A DNA stretch of 64,000 nucleotides from Geodermatophilus poikilotrophus (GTDB taxonomy: Bacteria > Actinomycetota > Actinomycetes > Mycobacteriales > Geodermatophilaceae), in contig NZ_FOIE01000003.1 of assembly GCF_900111455.1 (NCBI RefSeq), positions 186,001 to 250,000 on the forward strand. The letters are read 5' to 3'. The notes beneath the pieces were generated by a model that did no database searches, was not told the origin of the DNA, and saw nothing but the letters and a program-made list of their open reading frames with translations. The position numbers and the translations under genes were made by a program. Of this stretch, positions 42,973 through 51,820 are shown piece by piece. Each line of letters starts with the position of its first letter. Position 1 is the first letter of the stretch.

Positions 42973-43662
42973 TCAGGTGTCCCGATCGGGGACGTCCTCC
43001 TCGAGCGGGTCGGCGAGCTCGGCCCCGAGCTGCCCCTCGCGCGTGGTCGGCCCCAGGTTCGCGTCCTTGCCCTCCATCCAGGTCACGACGTCGTAGATGC
43101 GCAGTGGCGACACGTGCTCACCGACCCGCGCCTCGGCCCGGAGGGCGACGAGCCGGTCGTGGAGGTCGTTGCGCCGCAGTTCCAGCCGCAGCGGTTCCCA
43201 CTGGCGCCGGGATGCGTCGGTGACCCGGGCGACGATCGAGTCGTACACGGGCACGAGGCGTGGGCGCTTCCGGGCGCAGAGCTTGCTGGCGATGGTGGGT
43301 CCCACGCCGCGGAGGCGGCGCAGTGCGGTGTACAGCTCCCGGACCGGCCAGGAGCCGTCGATGCTGTCGGACACCTCGACCAGGTCGTGGTCCGGCCCGA
43401 TCGCCGAGAGGAGCTGCGCGAAGTGGTCGGCCCGCTCGGCCAGCAGCTCGCGGGCGGCGAGAGGCGGCAGGAAGACCGACAGGAAACTCACCGCGACGAG
43501 GTCCTCGGCGGTGAACCGGTCCTCGGCGTTGCCCTGCCAGTCGTCGAAGTAGGAGCCGGTGTAGCGCCGGCCGTCGTCCAGGCCGTAGTAGGTGCGCAGA
43601 TAGCGGACCGCGGTGGACGAGTCGTCCGGGTCGCGGAGCGCCGCGGGCAGCCGGTAGGTCAT
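42973..43662 (-). CDS. DUF6308 family protein
   Basis: 229 residues, ATG at 43662 (frame open to 43698). Conserved AVRYLRTYYG...YTGSYFDDW, AEDLVAVSFLSV, RELYTALRRLRGVGPTIASK and RPRLVPVYDSIVARV are typical of DUF6308, an actinobacterial family. The GVGPTIASKL...VPVYD segment resembles the helix-hairpin-helix and catalytic-Asp region of HhH-GPD glycosylases, suggesting a related DNA-binding fold. Function unknown. Confidence 0.75.
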   Translation of the reverse strand: MTYRLPAALRDPDDSSTAVRYLRTYYGLDDGRRYTGSYFDDWQGNAEDRFTAEDLVAVSFLSVFLPPLAARELLAERADHFAQLLSAIGPDHDLVEVSDSIDGSWPVRELYTALRRLRGVGPTIASKLCARKRPRLVPVYDSIVARVTDASRRQWEPLRLELRRNDLHDRLVALRAEARVGEHVSPLRIYDVVTWMEGKDANLGPTTREGQLGAELADPLEEDVPDRDT

Positions 43663-43706
43663 GTGGTTCCTCTCAGGTCGTGGCGTGGACGAGAGCACCC
43701 GTCATG

Positions 43707-43735
43707 CCGGGTGGGAGACCTCGTCTCCCACCCGG
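43707..43735 (-). terminator. Hairpin downstream of the coiled-coil protein gene
   Basis: 12-bp perfect stem (43707-43718 with 43724-43735), 5-base loop, lying between the leftward stop at 43878 and the DUF6308 start. Bases 43736-43877 hold nothing else. Confidence 0.7.
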
Positions 43736-43877
43736 CCGGTGAGGGTCGGTGCTGCTGGATCGCGTCAGGCGTGTCGCCCTGGCGGACCGCTCGGCTGCTG
43801 CCGGGGACGACCTCGAGGGGGGAGGTCGGAGGAAGCGGGTACCGGCTGCGGTCGTCCGCGCCGCGGTCGGCACCGCG

Positions 43878-44477
43878 TCAGGTGGTGGCTGACGCGTCGG
43901 CGGGATCGGTCGCCGACGACGGGTTCAGGTCGTGCTGTGCCGCGCGGATGAACTGCCGCCGGGCCTCCAGCAGGTCGTCCTGCGCACGGTCGGCCTTGGC
44001 GTTCGTCCGCCGCCCGTCGGCGATCTCGTCGATGGCCACGCTGTAGTCCCGCGCGGCGCCGTAGAGAGCGATGCCTTCCCTGTTCAGCTCCGCCGTGACC
44101 GCCAGCTGGAAGGAGGCGAAGTCGGAGGCGAGCGTCTGCCAGCTCGCCAGGTAGGCACTCCGCGCACTCTCGAGCTCGGGACCGTGGGCCTTCTCCCGGA
44201 GGCTCACCCAGTACGTGCGGCCGGACTCGGCGAGGTCGTCGACCTGCTTGACGAACGCGACGGCGGCCTGCCGGCGCATCTCCCGCCCCTTCTCCTGCTG
44301 CTCGGCGGCTCTCCGCTCGCTCTCCGCAGCGCGGTCCTGCTGCCACTGGCGCGCCTGTTCGACCTTCCGGTTCGCCCGCTCGTCCTGGGCTGCCGACTTC
44401 TGCTGCTTGTATGAGATGTATCCGCCGAGCGTCGTTCCGAGGAGCCCGAACAAGCCCGCCGCGATGATCGAGAACAT
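43878..44477 (-). CDS. Membrane-anchored coiled-coil protein
   Basis: 199 residues from ATG at 44477 (AGGGG upstream; the longer frame to 44672 is not protein-like). One N-terminal membrane helix (MFSIIAAGLFGLLGTTLGGY), then a strongly charged coiled coil about 25-75 rich in Gln, Glu and Arg (KQQKSAAQDERANRKVEQ), then a helical C-terminal domain. Same plan as the protein at 3758-4204. Unknown function. Confidence 0.7.
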   Translation of the reverse strand: MFSIIAAGLFGLLGTTLGGYISYKQQKSAAQDERANRKVEQARQWQQDRAAESERRAAEQQEKGREMRRQAAVAFVKQVDDLAESGRTYWVSLREKAHGPELESARSAYLASWQTLASDFASFQLAVTAELNREGIALYGAARDYSVAIDEIADGRRTNAKADRAQDDLLEARRQFIRAAQHDLNPSSATDPADASATT

Positions 44478-44678
44478 GCCCCTACGTATCGGCGCGACCT
44501 GCGGCTGATGGGAAGGTCGGCGTCGACCGTGACCACCAGGACGTCGAGGCTCGACCTCGGTGGCACACCAGCCGGGCGCCCGTGTACGGCCCGGCGACCT
44601 GCGATCGACCACGGCGGAGCGCATGGCGTCGTCGTCGACGTCCGACACCATGCCGACCGGTGGCGCAGCCAAGGCGGC

Positions 44679-45719
44679 TCAGTCCCCGGGGACGACGACG
44701 GCGCGGCCGCGCACCGCTCCCTCGTGCAGCCGGCGGTAGGCCTCGGGCGCCTCGTCTAGCGAGTACTTCTCGACCTCGACGTGCACCGCGCCGGCCCGAG
44801 CGAGGTCGAGCACCTCCATCAGCTCCGTCCGGGTGCCCCAGTACGGCGCGCGCACCGACGCCCCCATCGGCGTGGAGAAGAAGCCGGTCGGCAGCAGCCC
44901 GCCGCCGATGCCGACGATCTGGACCACGCCGTCCAGGGCCACCGTCTTCCGCGCGATCTCCACGGTCGGCGCGGCGCCGACGAAGTCGAACACCGCCTGC
45001 GCGCCCGCCCCGCCGGTCAGCGACCGGATCGACTCGATCGCGGACGGGTCCGACCGCAGCGCGTGGTGCGCACCCACCTCCGACGCCAGCGCCAACTTCT
45101 CCTCGCTGATGTCCAGCGCGACGACGGTGGCGCCGGTGACCGCGCGCAGCACCTGGATGCCCACGTGCCCCAGCCCGCCGGCGCCGATCACCACGGCGGT
45201 GCTCCCTGCGGGCAGCTTGTCGAGGCTGGACACGATCGCGTGGTACGGCGTCAGCCCGGCGTCGGTGAGCGAGACGCTCTCCACCGGGTCGAGGTCGCCC
45301 AGCGGGACCAGGTGCCGAACGTCGTCCACGATGAGGTACTCGGCCAGCGCACCGGGAGCGCCCAGCCCGGGCGGCTGGATGCCGAGGGACGCCGCCCGCG
45401 GGCAGTAGTTCTCCGCACCCCGCGCGCAGGCATGGCACAGCCCGCACCCCCAGGGGCCGTAGACGGCGACCGGGTCGCCCACCGCCACGCCGGTGACGCC
45501 GTCCCCAAGCGCGTCGACGACCCCGGTGCCCTCGTGGCCGAGCGTCAGCGGCAGCCCGTAGGCGTACTTGTCGGCGGGCAGGTCCATGACGAACCAGTCC
45601 GAGTGGCACAGCCCGGCGGCGGTCATCCGCAGCCGGATCTGCCCGGGGCCCGGTTCCGGGGTGGGGACCTCCACCACCTCGGGTCCGCCGCCGATGGTCC
45701 GGTACTGCACCGCGCGCAT
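44679..45719 (-). CDS. Zinc-dependent alcohol dehydrogenase (MDR family)
   Basis: 346 residues; ATG at 45719. Catalytic zinc ligands in GLCHSDW (Cys), LGHEGTG (His-Glu) and the later Cys/Asp; structural zinc site CGLCHACARGAENYC (four cysteines); Rossmann nucleotide motif VVIGAGGLGHVG with an acidic residue in VVALDIS, indicating NAD preference. Oxidises alcohols or reduces aldehydes; substrate unknown. Monocistronic by context; bases 44478-44678 and 45720-45965 show no genes. Confidence 0.9.
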   Translation of the reverse strand: MRAVQYRTIGGGPEVVEVPTPEPGPGQIRLRMTAAGLCHSDWFVMDLPADKYAYGLPLTLGHEGTGVVDALGDGVTGVAVGDPVAVYGPWGCGLCHACARGAENYCPRAASLGIQPPGLGAPGALAEYLIVDDVRHLVPLGDLDPVESVSLTDAGLTPYHAIVSSLDKLPAGSTAVVIGAGGLGHVGIQVLRAVTGATVVALDISEEKLALASEVGAHHALRSDPSAIESIRSLTGGAGAQAVFDFVGAAPTVEIARKTVALDGVVQIVGIGGGLLPTGFFSTPMGASVRAPYWGTRTELMEVLDLARAGAVHVEVEKYSLDEAPEAYRRLHEGAVRGRAVVVPGD

Positions 45720-45965
45720 GGGGCATCCTCTCGTCATCAGCAGGTCGAGGTGCCCCTACCCACGTGGCCGCCTCCACGCCACCGGGTCCGCTCCGGTCCT
45801 GCGGTCCGCTGAGGGGATTCCTCACGGCGCTGACCACGCACCGGTATCTGCGAGGCCTGCGATCTCCTCTGCCGAGCGATGGGCGCCGCAGTGCACGCCC
45901 CATCGCGCGGAGAGGCGCGGCGTGTCCTGCGGCCACAGGCAGACCGGCGACCGGGGAGGCGCGAC

Positions 45966-46934
45966 GTGGTGCGGATCGGCACGTGGAACCTGGAGAACCT
46001 GTTCCGACCCGAGGACGAGGACGGTCCCCGGGACCCGGCTGCGTACGAGGCCAAGCTGGCGGCCCTGGCCGGAGTCATCGCGCGGATCCAGCCCGACGTG
46101 CTGGCGGTGCAGGAGGTCGGCAACCCCGCTGCCCTCGCCGACCTGGCCGAACGGGTCGGCGGTGAGTGGCACTGCGTCACCGCCGGGGTGGAGCCGGACC
46201 AACGGCCCATCCGGGTCGGCTACCTGTCCCGGCTCCCGCTGACCGACGTCGCGGAGATCACTGCCTTCCCGGAGAAGCTCGACCCGATCCAGGTCGACGA
46301 CGCGGGCACCCGCCTGGCTGTGATGGGCCGGGCGGCGCTGCGCGCCCGGGTCGCCCTCGGCGGGACACCGATCGACCTGATCACCTGCCACCTGAAGTCG
46401 AAGCTGCTGACGTTCCCGCCCGGCCCCGACGGGCGGCCCCGGTTCGACACCCGGGACGAGGGGGAGCGGGCCCGCGCCGCGGTCTACGCCTTGAGCCGGC
46501 GCGCCGCCGAGGCCGCCACCGTGCGCGCCGCCGCAACCGATCTCCTCGATGGCCAGGGCCAGGACCGTCGCCTGGTGGTCCTCGGCGACCTCAACGACGT
46601 CCCCGAGGCCGCGACCACCCAGATCCTGCAGGGCCCGCCAGGCTCGGAGATCGGCACCGGCGGCTTCGCCCAGCCTGACCGGGGCGACGGCCAGCGGTTG
46701 TGGAACCTCGCCGCCCGCATCCCCGCGGACCAGCGGTTCAGCCGCCGCTACCGCGGCCGCGGCGAGCTGATCGACCACATCCTGGTCAGCCACGCCCTGG
46801 TGCACCGGGTGGCCGACGGCGACGTGCGGACCGACGGAGCCGGCCCCACCCCGTCGATCGAGGACGACCCCAGCCGACGGCAGGACGCACCCGGCTCCGA
46901 CCACCGCCCCGTCGTCGCCCAGATCGACGTCTGA
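45966..46934 (+). CDS. Endonuclease/exonuclease/phosphatase family protein
   Basis: 322 residues; GTG at 45966 seven bases after GGGGAGG gives VRIGTWNLENLF. DNase I-like catalytic set: N (WNLENL), E (VLAVQEVGN), LITCHLKSKLL, the D-x-N pair VVLGDLNDVPE, LIDHILVSH and SDHRPVV. No signal peptide. Family members hydrolyse phosphodiesters or phosphomonoesters; specificity not assignable. A second, unrelated EEP gene is at 14736-15461. Confidence 0.87.
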   Translation: MVRIGTWNLENLFRPEDEDGPRDPAAYEAKLAALAGVIARIQPDVLAVQEVGNPAALADLAERVGGEWHCVTAGVEPDQRPIRVGYLSRLPLTDVAEITAFPEKLDPIQVDDAGTRLAVMGRAALRARVALGGTPIDLITCHLKSKLLTFPPGPDGRPRFDTRDEGERARAAVYALSRRAAEAATVRAAATDLLDGQGQDRRLVVLGDLNDVPEAATTQILQGPPGSEIGTGGFAQPDRGDGQRLWNLAARIPADQRFSRRYRGRGELIDHILVSHALVHRVADGDVRTDGAGPTPSIEDDPSRRQDAPGSDHRPVVAQIDV

Positions 46935-47265
46935 CCCTCGGCGGTGCCCGATGGGCTAGCGGATCGGGGGCCGGTTCCGGACCCCTGCTGTGCAGCTCGG
47001 ATCCGCGTCGTCGATGCCGTGGGGGTGCGGTGCCGGTCGCACCGTCGAGGGCTCCCCGGCCCGGGCGGAGCGGTGGGCGCTGGAGCCTGCGAGCGGTGAT
47101 CCGCTCCCACGACGGCGGTCGTTGACCGGCGAGGGTGGGGCGAGCAGAGTTCAGGGCGCCGGACACCCGCGCTCGACGCGGCAGGGGAGCATCCCGTTCG
47201 GTTGCGCTGCGGGAGACGCGGCCCGGTCATCCCAACTCCTCGAAGTCAGCAGGAGGCGACCAGCG
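46935..47265. other. 331-base intergenic region
   Basis: No gene seen. Bases 46966-46985 can form a compact G/C hairpin (CCGG-tt-CCGG flanked by G and C runs) that may end the EEP transcript. AGGAGG at 47251-47256 is the ribosome site of the cupin gene. Confidence 0.5.
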
Positions 47266-47628
47266 ATGGCCAGCATCGAGACGAAGAGCATGGACCACCC
47301 CGACGAGACCCGGACCCCGGACAAGACGAGCATGAACGTCGTCCACCTGGGCGGCGCCACCGTGGGTCGCTTCACCCTCCAGCCGGGGTGGCGGTGGTCG
47401 GACTGCATCAAGCCGGTGGTCGGCACGGACAGCTGCCAGGCGGCGCACCTCGGGTACGTCGTCTCCGGCACGATCCACATCGCCGCGACCGACGGCGCGG
47501 AAGCCGACCTCAGCGCGGGTGACGCCTACCGGCTCGAACCGGGCCACGACGCCTGGGTCGTGGGCAACGAACCGTTCGTGGCGCTGGAGTTCGAGAGCAA
47601 GACGGCCGACACGTACGCCAAGGGCTGA
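47266..47628 (+). CDS. Cupin-domain protein
   Basis: 120 residues, ATG at 47266, ten bases after AGGAGG. A single small cupin barrel: GGATVGRFTLQPGWRWS, CQAAHLGYVVSGTIHI and LSAGDAYRLEPGHDAWVV (motif 1 His is present in AAHLGY; motif 2 His in PGHDAW). No recognised catalytic partner, possibly a metal-binding or sensing cupin. A terminator follows. Confidence 0.8.
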   Translation: MASIETKSMDHPDETRTPDKTSMNVVHLGGATVGRFTLQPGWRWSDCIKPVVGTDSCQAAHLGYVVSGTIHIAATDGAEADLSAGDAYRLEPGHDAWVVGNEPFVALEFESKTADTYAKG

Positions 47629-47662
47629 TCTGCCGGCGGGGTCACCAGCACCCCGATCCGAA

Positions 47663-47709
47663 CCGGAGCGGCCCCACTGCCACGACTTCCGTGAGGTGGG
47701 CCGCTCCGG
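47663..47709 (+). terminator. Hairpin after the cupin gene
   Basis: 12-bp stem (47663-47674 with 47698-47709) with a larger loop, 34 bases after the stop; bidirectional position also fits the end of the leftward darcynin gene. Confidence 0.65.
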
Positions 47710-47812
47710 CTCCCGGGTCGCCCACCGCGACGCCGGTGACGCCGTCCCGAGCGCGGGGCCGGTGAGGCAGCTCGGCTAGCCAGCGCCCAGCCCCTCCGCG
47801 CGGAGGAGCGGT

Positions 47813-48154
47813 TCAGCCGTCGCGGCTGGCGACGTCGCGGAAGCCCTCCTCGATCCCGACCAGCACCCGGTCGAGCCGGAACAGCGGAGTGGCGAACAGG
47901 GGGCTGTCCCTCAGCGCCTCGACCAACCGGTTCCACGCGCGCAGGTCGTCGGTCTCCGCGCCCAGCACGTCGGAGGACTCGGCGCTGAACGCCTCGACGT
48001 CGACCCACCGGACGCGCACCGCCGGGTGGGCGGCGAGCACCGGTGCGACCTCGCGCTCGACCAGTTCGTCCCGCTGCTCCCTGGACATGGACAGCCAGGC
48101 CGGCAGGGCGGTGAGGTGCAGGAAGGCCAGGTGGTGCAGTCCGGGGTCCGTCAT
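47813..48154 (-). CDS. Darcynin family protein
   Basis: 113 residues from ATG at 48154 (48166 also possible). HLAFLHLTALPAWLSMSREQ, RVRWVDVEAFSAESSDVLG, ETDDLRAWNRLVEALRDSPL and FATPLFRLDRVLVGIEEGF correspond to darcynin, a small ferredoxin-like family of unknown function that usually lies beside a regulator. Divergent from a TetR gene with a shared operator, so probably repressed by it. Confidence 0.75.
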   Translation of the reverse strand: MTDPGLHHLAFLHLTALPAWLSMSREQRDELVEREVAPVLAAHPAVRVRWVDVEAFSAESSDVLGAETDDLRAWNRLVEALRDSPLFATPLFRLDRVLVGIEEGFRDVASRDG

Positions 48155-48169
48155 GCGGCGAACCATAGA

Positions 48170-48185
48170 TGTAGCGAACGCTACA
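48170..48185. promoter_or_regulatory. TetR operator between darcynin and tetR-like genes
   Basis: TGTAGCG-AA-CGCTACA, perfect 7-bp arms, between divergent starts 48154 (left) and 48194 (right). It is close enough to both to control both; typical for autoregulated TetR genes. Confidence 0.75.
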
Positions 48186-48193
48186 CTCAAGGG

Positions 48194-48826
48194 GTGCCCC
48201 GCCCCCTCGACGTCCGGCGCCGTGAGGAGCTGCTCGCCCGCGCCCTGCCCTACCTCTCCGAGCACGGCCTGGCCGGCCTCTCGCTGCGCCCGCTCGCCGC
48301 GGCCCTCGGGACCAGCGACCGGATGCTGCTGCACCACTTCGGCGACAAGGAGTCGCTGGTGGGACGCCTGCTGGAGTGGTCGCGCCCGGACGTCGCGGCA
48401 CTGACGCGCGAGGAGGGGGACGTGGCCTCGCTCGCCGGCCGGCTGTGGGACGACCTGACCGGCGGAGGGCCGCAGCAACCACGGGTGCGCGTCCTGCTCG
48501 AGGTCATGGCCCTGGCGCTCACCCGGACCGGCAGCTACCGGCAGTACGCGGTCGCTGCGGTGCACGACTGGGTCACCCCCGTCGCCGAGGCACTGGTGCG
48601 GGACCTGGGCGAGGACGCCGCATCGGCCGAGGCCCGCGCCACCCTGCTCGTCAGCGGGTTGCGCGGGCTCGCGCTCGACCGGTTCGTCACCGGGGACGGC
48701 GTCCGCACGGACCGAGCCGCGGCCCTGCTGATCGCGGCCGCGACACGACCACCCGGGGCTCCGCACGACGAGCCGCGCAGCTCCTCCGGCGGCCCGGTGG
48801 AGGGCTTGGCACCGGACCGTCGCTGA
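48194..48826 (+). CDS. TetR family regulator
   Basis: 210 residues, GTG at 48194 (AAGGGG upstream, eight bases from the operator, perhaps a very short leader). N-terminal HTH: RREELLARALPYLSEHGLAG, LSLRPLAAALGTSDRMLLHH, FGDKESLVGRLLEW. The C-terminal ligand domain is about residues 65-190. Likely ligand-responsive repressor of itself and the darcynin gene. Confidence 0.88.
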   Translation: MPRPLDVRRREELLARALPYLSEHGLAGLSLRPLAAALGTSDRMLLHHFGDKESLVGRLLEWSRPDVAALTREEGDVASLAGRLWDDLTGGGPQQPRVRVLLEVMALALTRTGSYRQYAVAAVHDWVTPVAEALVRDLGEDAASAEARATLLVSGLRGLALDRFVTGDGVRTDRAAALLIAAATRPPGAPHDEPRSSSGGPVEGLAPDRR

Positions 48827-48867
48827 GGACCCCCAGATGCACCCTCCGTCGCCCTACCCTCGCGGGG

Positions 48868-49545
48868 GTGCCACCCGATCGCGCGGTTCCTGGCTCACCC
48901 CGTCGGCGACGGCGACGGCGACGGTGGGACGTGGCCATAGCCACCGCCGCCGCGGTCCTGGGCGTGAGCAGCGTGGTGGCCCTGGTGACGGTGGACGGCG
49001 ACCGCCCGACGGGCGCGGCTCCGACGACCAGCAGTGCGGCTCCGGCGCCGACGTCGCCGTCGGTTCCGTCCCCCGTCGAGGAGCCTGCCCCGCCGGAGAC
49101 GGTCGACGGCCTCATCGCGGACCTGACCGCGCGACCGGAGGCTGCCGGACCGGCCGGCCCGCTGCTGCGGGACGGGCTGCAGGGCCTGGTGTCCGAGGAC
49201 GAGGGCGTGCGCCAGCAGTCGGCCCTGCAGGTCCTGTCGGTCGTGATCAGCGGTGAGGCGCTCGACCCCGAGTACGCCACCGCGAGCCGGCTGGCCCTGT
49301 TCCGCACGATGACCGGCGAGGCACCGGCGCCCGCTCCGCCGGACGGACCCCCGTCGTGCCTCGAGACCCGCCCGGGGACGCCACCCCCGGTGGTGCAGGG
49401 GTACGCGCGCCAGATCGTCGACCGGCTCCCCGCCTGGCAGGCGGATGGGTTCCCGGCCGACGAGAGCGCACGCCTGCAGGAGCTGATCACCCCCGTGGTG
49501 GCCGGGCAGGCGACCCTCGACGTCCGCCCGTGCCCCGGCCGGTGA
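48868..49545 (+). CDS. Membrane-anchored Pro/Ala-rich protein of unknown function
   Basis: 225 residues from GTG at 48868. Arg-rich N-terminus (RRRRRRRRW), one membrane helix (about 27-49), a Pro/Ser/Thr/Ala linker, then a helical domain (VDGLIADLTARPEAAGPAGP; LQELITPVVAGQATLDVRPC) with two cysteines that may pair outside the cell. No family recognised. Its 3' end has a decayed copy at 55745-55889. Confidence 0.65.
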   Translation: MPPDRAVPGSPRRRRRRRRWDVAIATAAAVLGVSSVVALVTVDGDRPTGAAPTTSSAAPAPTSPSVPSPVEEPAPPETVDGLIADLTARPEAAGPAGPLLRDGLQGLVSEDEGVRQQSALQVLSVVISGEALDPEYATASRLALFRTMTGEAPAPAPPDGPPSCLETRPGTPPPVVQGYARQIVDRLPAWQADGFPADESARLQELITPVVAGQATLDVRPCPGR

Positions 49546-49586
49546 GCCCGCCGGGCACCGACGGACCAGCGCCCCGCTGACGACCG

Positions 49587-49623
49587 GCGCCCCGCGCCCT
49601 GGGGTCACGGGGGCGCGGGGCGC
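49587..49623. terminator. Bidirectional hairpin between convergent genes
   Basis: 13-bp G/C-rich perfect stem (49587-49599 with 49611-49623) between the stops at 49545 (+) and 49639 (-). Confidence 0.75.
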
Positions 49624-49638
49624 TCGGCTGGGAGCAGG

Positions 49639-50259
49639 TCAGGCGGGCGTCCGGCTCAGCCAGCCGGCGGCGGCGATGCCCAGGCCGAAGACGACGGTGC
49701 CGGGGATGATGCCCCAGCCCTCGACGGGCAGCGCCCCTCCGAGCACCCCGCCGACCGGCAGCGCGAGCAGGGACACCGCCACCGGCGCGGGCAGCAGCCG
49801 AGAGCGCAGCGCCCCGACCGCGATCAGCAGCGGACCGAGCAGCGTGGCGGTGCCGGCCAGCGCGGAGAACCACAGGGTCGCCTGCTCGACCCCGGCGAAG
49901 CCGTGGTGCATGGCCGGCGCGACGTAGGCCTCCGTGTAGCCACCGACCGGGATGAGCACCAGCCCCACCCACAGCACCGACAGGCCGACCGTGGCGACCC
50001 GCGAGCGGGCCAGGCGGGCGGCCAGCGCGCCGGCCCCGGCGGCGATGAGGACCGCGCCAGCGCCGAAGGTGACGTGCGCGGCCACCCAGGTCGCGGCCTG
50101 GTGGGCCTCCTCGTTGTGCTCCAGCGGGTGCAGGGCGTTGCCGGCAGCGAACAGCACGCCCCCGGCGGTGACGGCCAGCCCCCGCAAGGACGGGGACGGG
50201 CGGTGGTCGGGAACGGCGGCAGCCGGGGTGGGGGAGGTGGGGACGGCGGTGGCGGTCAA
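49639..50259 (-). CDS. Six-helix membrane protein of unknown function
   Basis: 206 residues, probably from TTG at 50259 since no ATG/GTG is in frame before the first helix. About six membrane segments (GLAVTAGGVLFAAGNAL; WVAAHVTFGAGAVLIAAG; VATVGLSVLWVGLVLIPVGG; LWFSALAGTATLLGPLL; VAVSLLALPVGGVLGG; IPGTVVFGLGIAAAGWL) with His residues in the first two loops (HPLEHNEEAH). Divergent from the hemerythrin gene; may be a heme- or metal-associated membrane partner, which is speculative. Confidence 0.7.
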   Translation of the reverse strand: MTATAVPTSPTPAAAVPDHRPSPSLRGLAVTAGGVLFAAGNALHPLEHNEEAHQAATWVAAHVTFGAGAVLIAAGAGALAARLARSRVATVGLSVLWVGLVLIPVGGYTEAYVAPAMHHGFAGVEQATLWFSALAGTATLLGPLLIAVGALRSRLLPAPVAVSLLALPVGGVLGGALPVEGWGIIPGTVVFGLGIAAAGWLSRTPA

Positions 50260-50331
50260 GGCGTGTCCTCGTGGTGAGTCGTGGTCCGGGGGACCCGGTC
50301 GGCGAGAACCGTGGCCGGTCGCGCCTTCCGA

Positions 50332-50356
50332 CCGCTTGCAACGGCTCTGCAAGCGG
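50332..50356. promoter_or_regulatory. Inverted repeat in the divergent membrane-protein/hemerythrin promoter
   Basis: CCGCTTGCA-acggctc-TGCAAGCGG, perfect 9-bp arms, 7-base spacer, 57 bases before the hemerythrin start and 72 from the leftward gene. Probable operator for both. Confidence 0.6.
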
Positions 50357-50413
50357 CCGGTAAGTGACCTGCGCGAGCGTCCGGGGTGCCGCCCCACCGC
50401 CCGGAGGAACCCG

Positions 50414-51106
50414 ATGGCCCGAACCGACCGCATCCGCGTCCACCCCCGCGCCGACGGTGACCCGGTGCCCGACGTCCTGGGCATGCGCCTGGCGCACCGC
50501 GCGATGCTGCGCGACGCCCACCGGCTCACCGACCTCGCCGAGCGGCTCGCCGCCGCGCCGGCGACCGACGGCGGGCACGCCGACGCCGTCGCGGGGTACG
50601 TCCGCGACTGGGCCGACTCGGTGCACCACCACCACAGCGCCGAGGACGACGTCCTGTGGCCGGTGCTCGCCGCCTCCGCCGGGCCGCACGTCGACCTCAC
50701 CGAGCTCAGCGACGACCACGCCGCCCTCGACCCGGCGCTGGACCGCCTGCGCGCCGCCGCCGACGCCTTCCGCGCCCGGCCCGGTGAGGACACCGCCACC
50801 GCCCTGGCCGTCGAGCTGGGCGAGCTGCGCGACACGCTCACCGAGCACATCGGCGACGAGGAGGCCTCGGTCCTCCCGGTGATCGAGCGGCACGTCTCCG
50901 TCGCCGACTGGGCCGCGGTGGAGGCCCGCATCCGCAGGCGGGCGCGGCTGTCCTTCGAGGCGCCGCGGGTGCTGGCCGTCGCGACGGGGGAGGAGCGCGC
51001 GACCATCGAGCGCGAGGGCGGCCTGGTGCTCAGGCTGCTGCTCGCCGTCCTGGTCCCGCCGTTCCGCCGCCGGGAGAGGGTGGTCTTCTCCGGCCGGTCG
51101 TCCTGA
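50414..51106 (+). CDS. Hemerythrin-domain protein
   Basis: 230 residues, ATG at 50414 after GGAGGA. HHE cation-binding signature: LGMRLAHRAMLRD, VHHHHSAEDDVLWPVL, LSDDHAAL and LTEHIGDEEASVLPV, giving the His/Glu/Asp ligands of a di-iron centre. C-terminal about 50 residues are basic and hydrophobic (LVLRLLLAVLVPPF) and may contact the membrane. Likely oxygen, NO or iron sensing/storage. Confidence 0.88.
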   Translation: MARTDRIRVHPRADGDPVPDVLGMRLAHRAMLRDAHRLTDLAERLAAAPATDGGHADAVAGYVRDWADSVHHHHSAEDDVLWPVLAASAGPHVDLTELSDDHAALDPALDRLRAAADAFRARPGEDTATALAVELGELRDTLTEHIGDEEASVLPVIERHVSVADWAAVEARIRRRARLSFEAPRVLAVATGEERATIEREGGLVLRLLLAVLVPPFRRRERVVFSGRSS

Positions 51107-51119
51107 CCGGCCCGCTCAC

Positions 51120-51725
51120 TCAGCTCGACGGCCGCTGCCCCGGGCCGGTGCGCGCTGCGAGGATCTCCTCGACCACGGCGGACTTGGCGTCGGCGTAGTC
51201 CTGGACGTGCCGCCAGGTCCGCCGGGCGAGTTCGCGCTTGGTGCGCGCATAGCGGTCCCGCGCCGCGTCGTCGCCGCGCAGCCGGTCCCGGAAGCGCAGC
51301 ACCCGCTCCACCTCGGCCGCGCCCGGGCCGAACACGTGCAGGTTGACGTCGGTGTCCGGGCCCTTGAGCAGGCGGTGCTCGAACCAGCCGGGCTCCCGGA
51401 TCCGCAGCACGTAGCCGGCCGCCTCCAGCTGCGGCACGTAGCCCGGCTCGTCGGCCGGGTCGGGCACGACCAGGAGGACGTCGATGACCGGCTTGGCCAC
51501 CAGGCCGGGGACCGAGGTCGACCCGACGTGCTCGATGCGCAGTGCCACGGGGCCCAGCGCCGTGCGCAGGCGGTCCGCCTCGCGGCTGAACAGTCGCGGC
51601 CAGCCGGTGTCGTACGGCGCGAGGGTGATCGGGGCCTCGTGCAGGTCCAGCCGACCGACCGTGACCTCCTGGAGCTCCTCGTCCCGCCGCCGCTGGTGGT
51701 CGGTGCCGTCGACCCGCGGTGCCAT
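51120..51725 (-). CDS. GrpB family (UPF0157-type nucleotidyltransferase fold) protein
   Basis: 201 residues, ATG at 51725, GGAGGA ten bases upstream. Family landmarks: ITLAPYDTGWPRLFSREADR, LRIEHVGSTSVPGLVAKPVI, DVLLVV and HRLLKGPDTDVNLHVF, then a basic helical end. GrpB proteins share the nucleotidyltransferase fold; enzymatic role not established. Confidence 0.9.
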   Translation of the reverse strand: MAPRVDGTDHQRRRDEELQEVTVGRLDLHEAPITLAPYDTGWPRLFSREADRLRTALGPVALRIEHVGSTSVPGLVAKPVIDVLLVVPDPADEPGYVPQLEAAGYVLRIREPGWFEHRLLKGPDTDVNLHVFGPGAAEVERVLRFRDRLRGDDAARDRYARTKRELARRTWRHVQDYADAKSAVVEEILAARTGPGQRPSS

Positions 51726-51820
51726 GGCGCCATGTTCCTCCGACCGGCTGGGCGCGCCCATGGAGGCACGGGAGCCGGAGCCGCCACCGGGCGGAGGAGG
51801 GCCGGTGCGGGCCCCGTCCC

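Noticed and set aside
44508..44672. N-terminal extension of the coiled-coil protein
   Set aside because: Pro/Arg-rich, not protein-like, and would hide the clear membrane-helix start at 44477.
47629..47812. Short rightward frame after the cupin gene
   Set aside because: Lies across the terminator hairpin and has no coding character.
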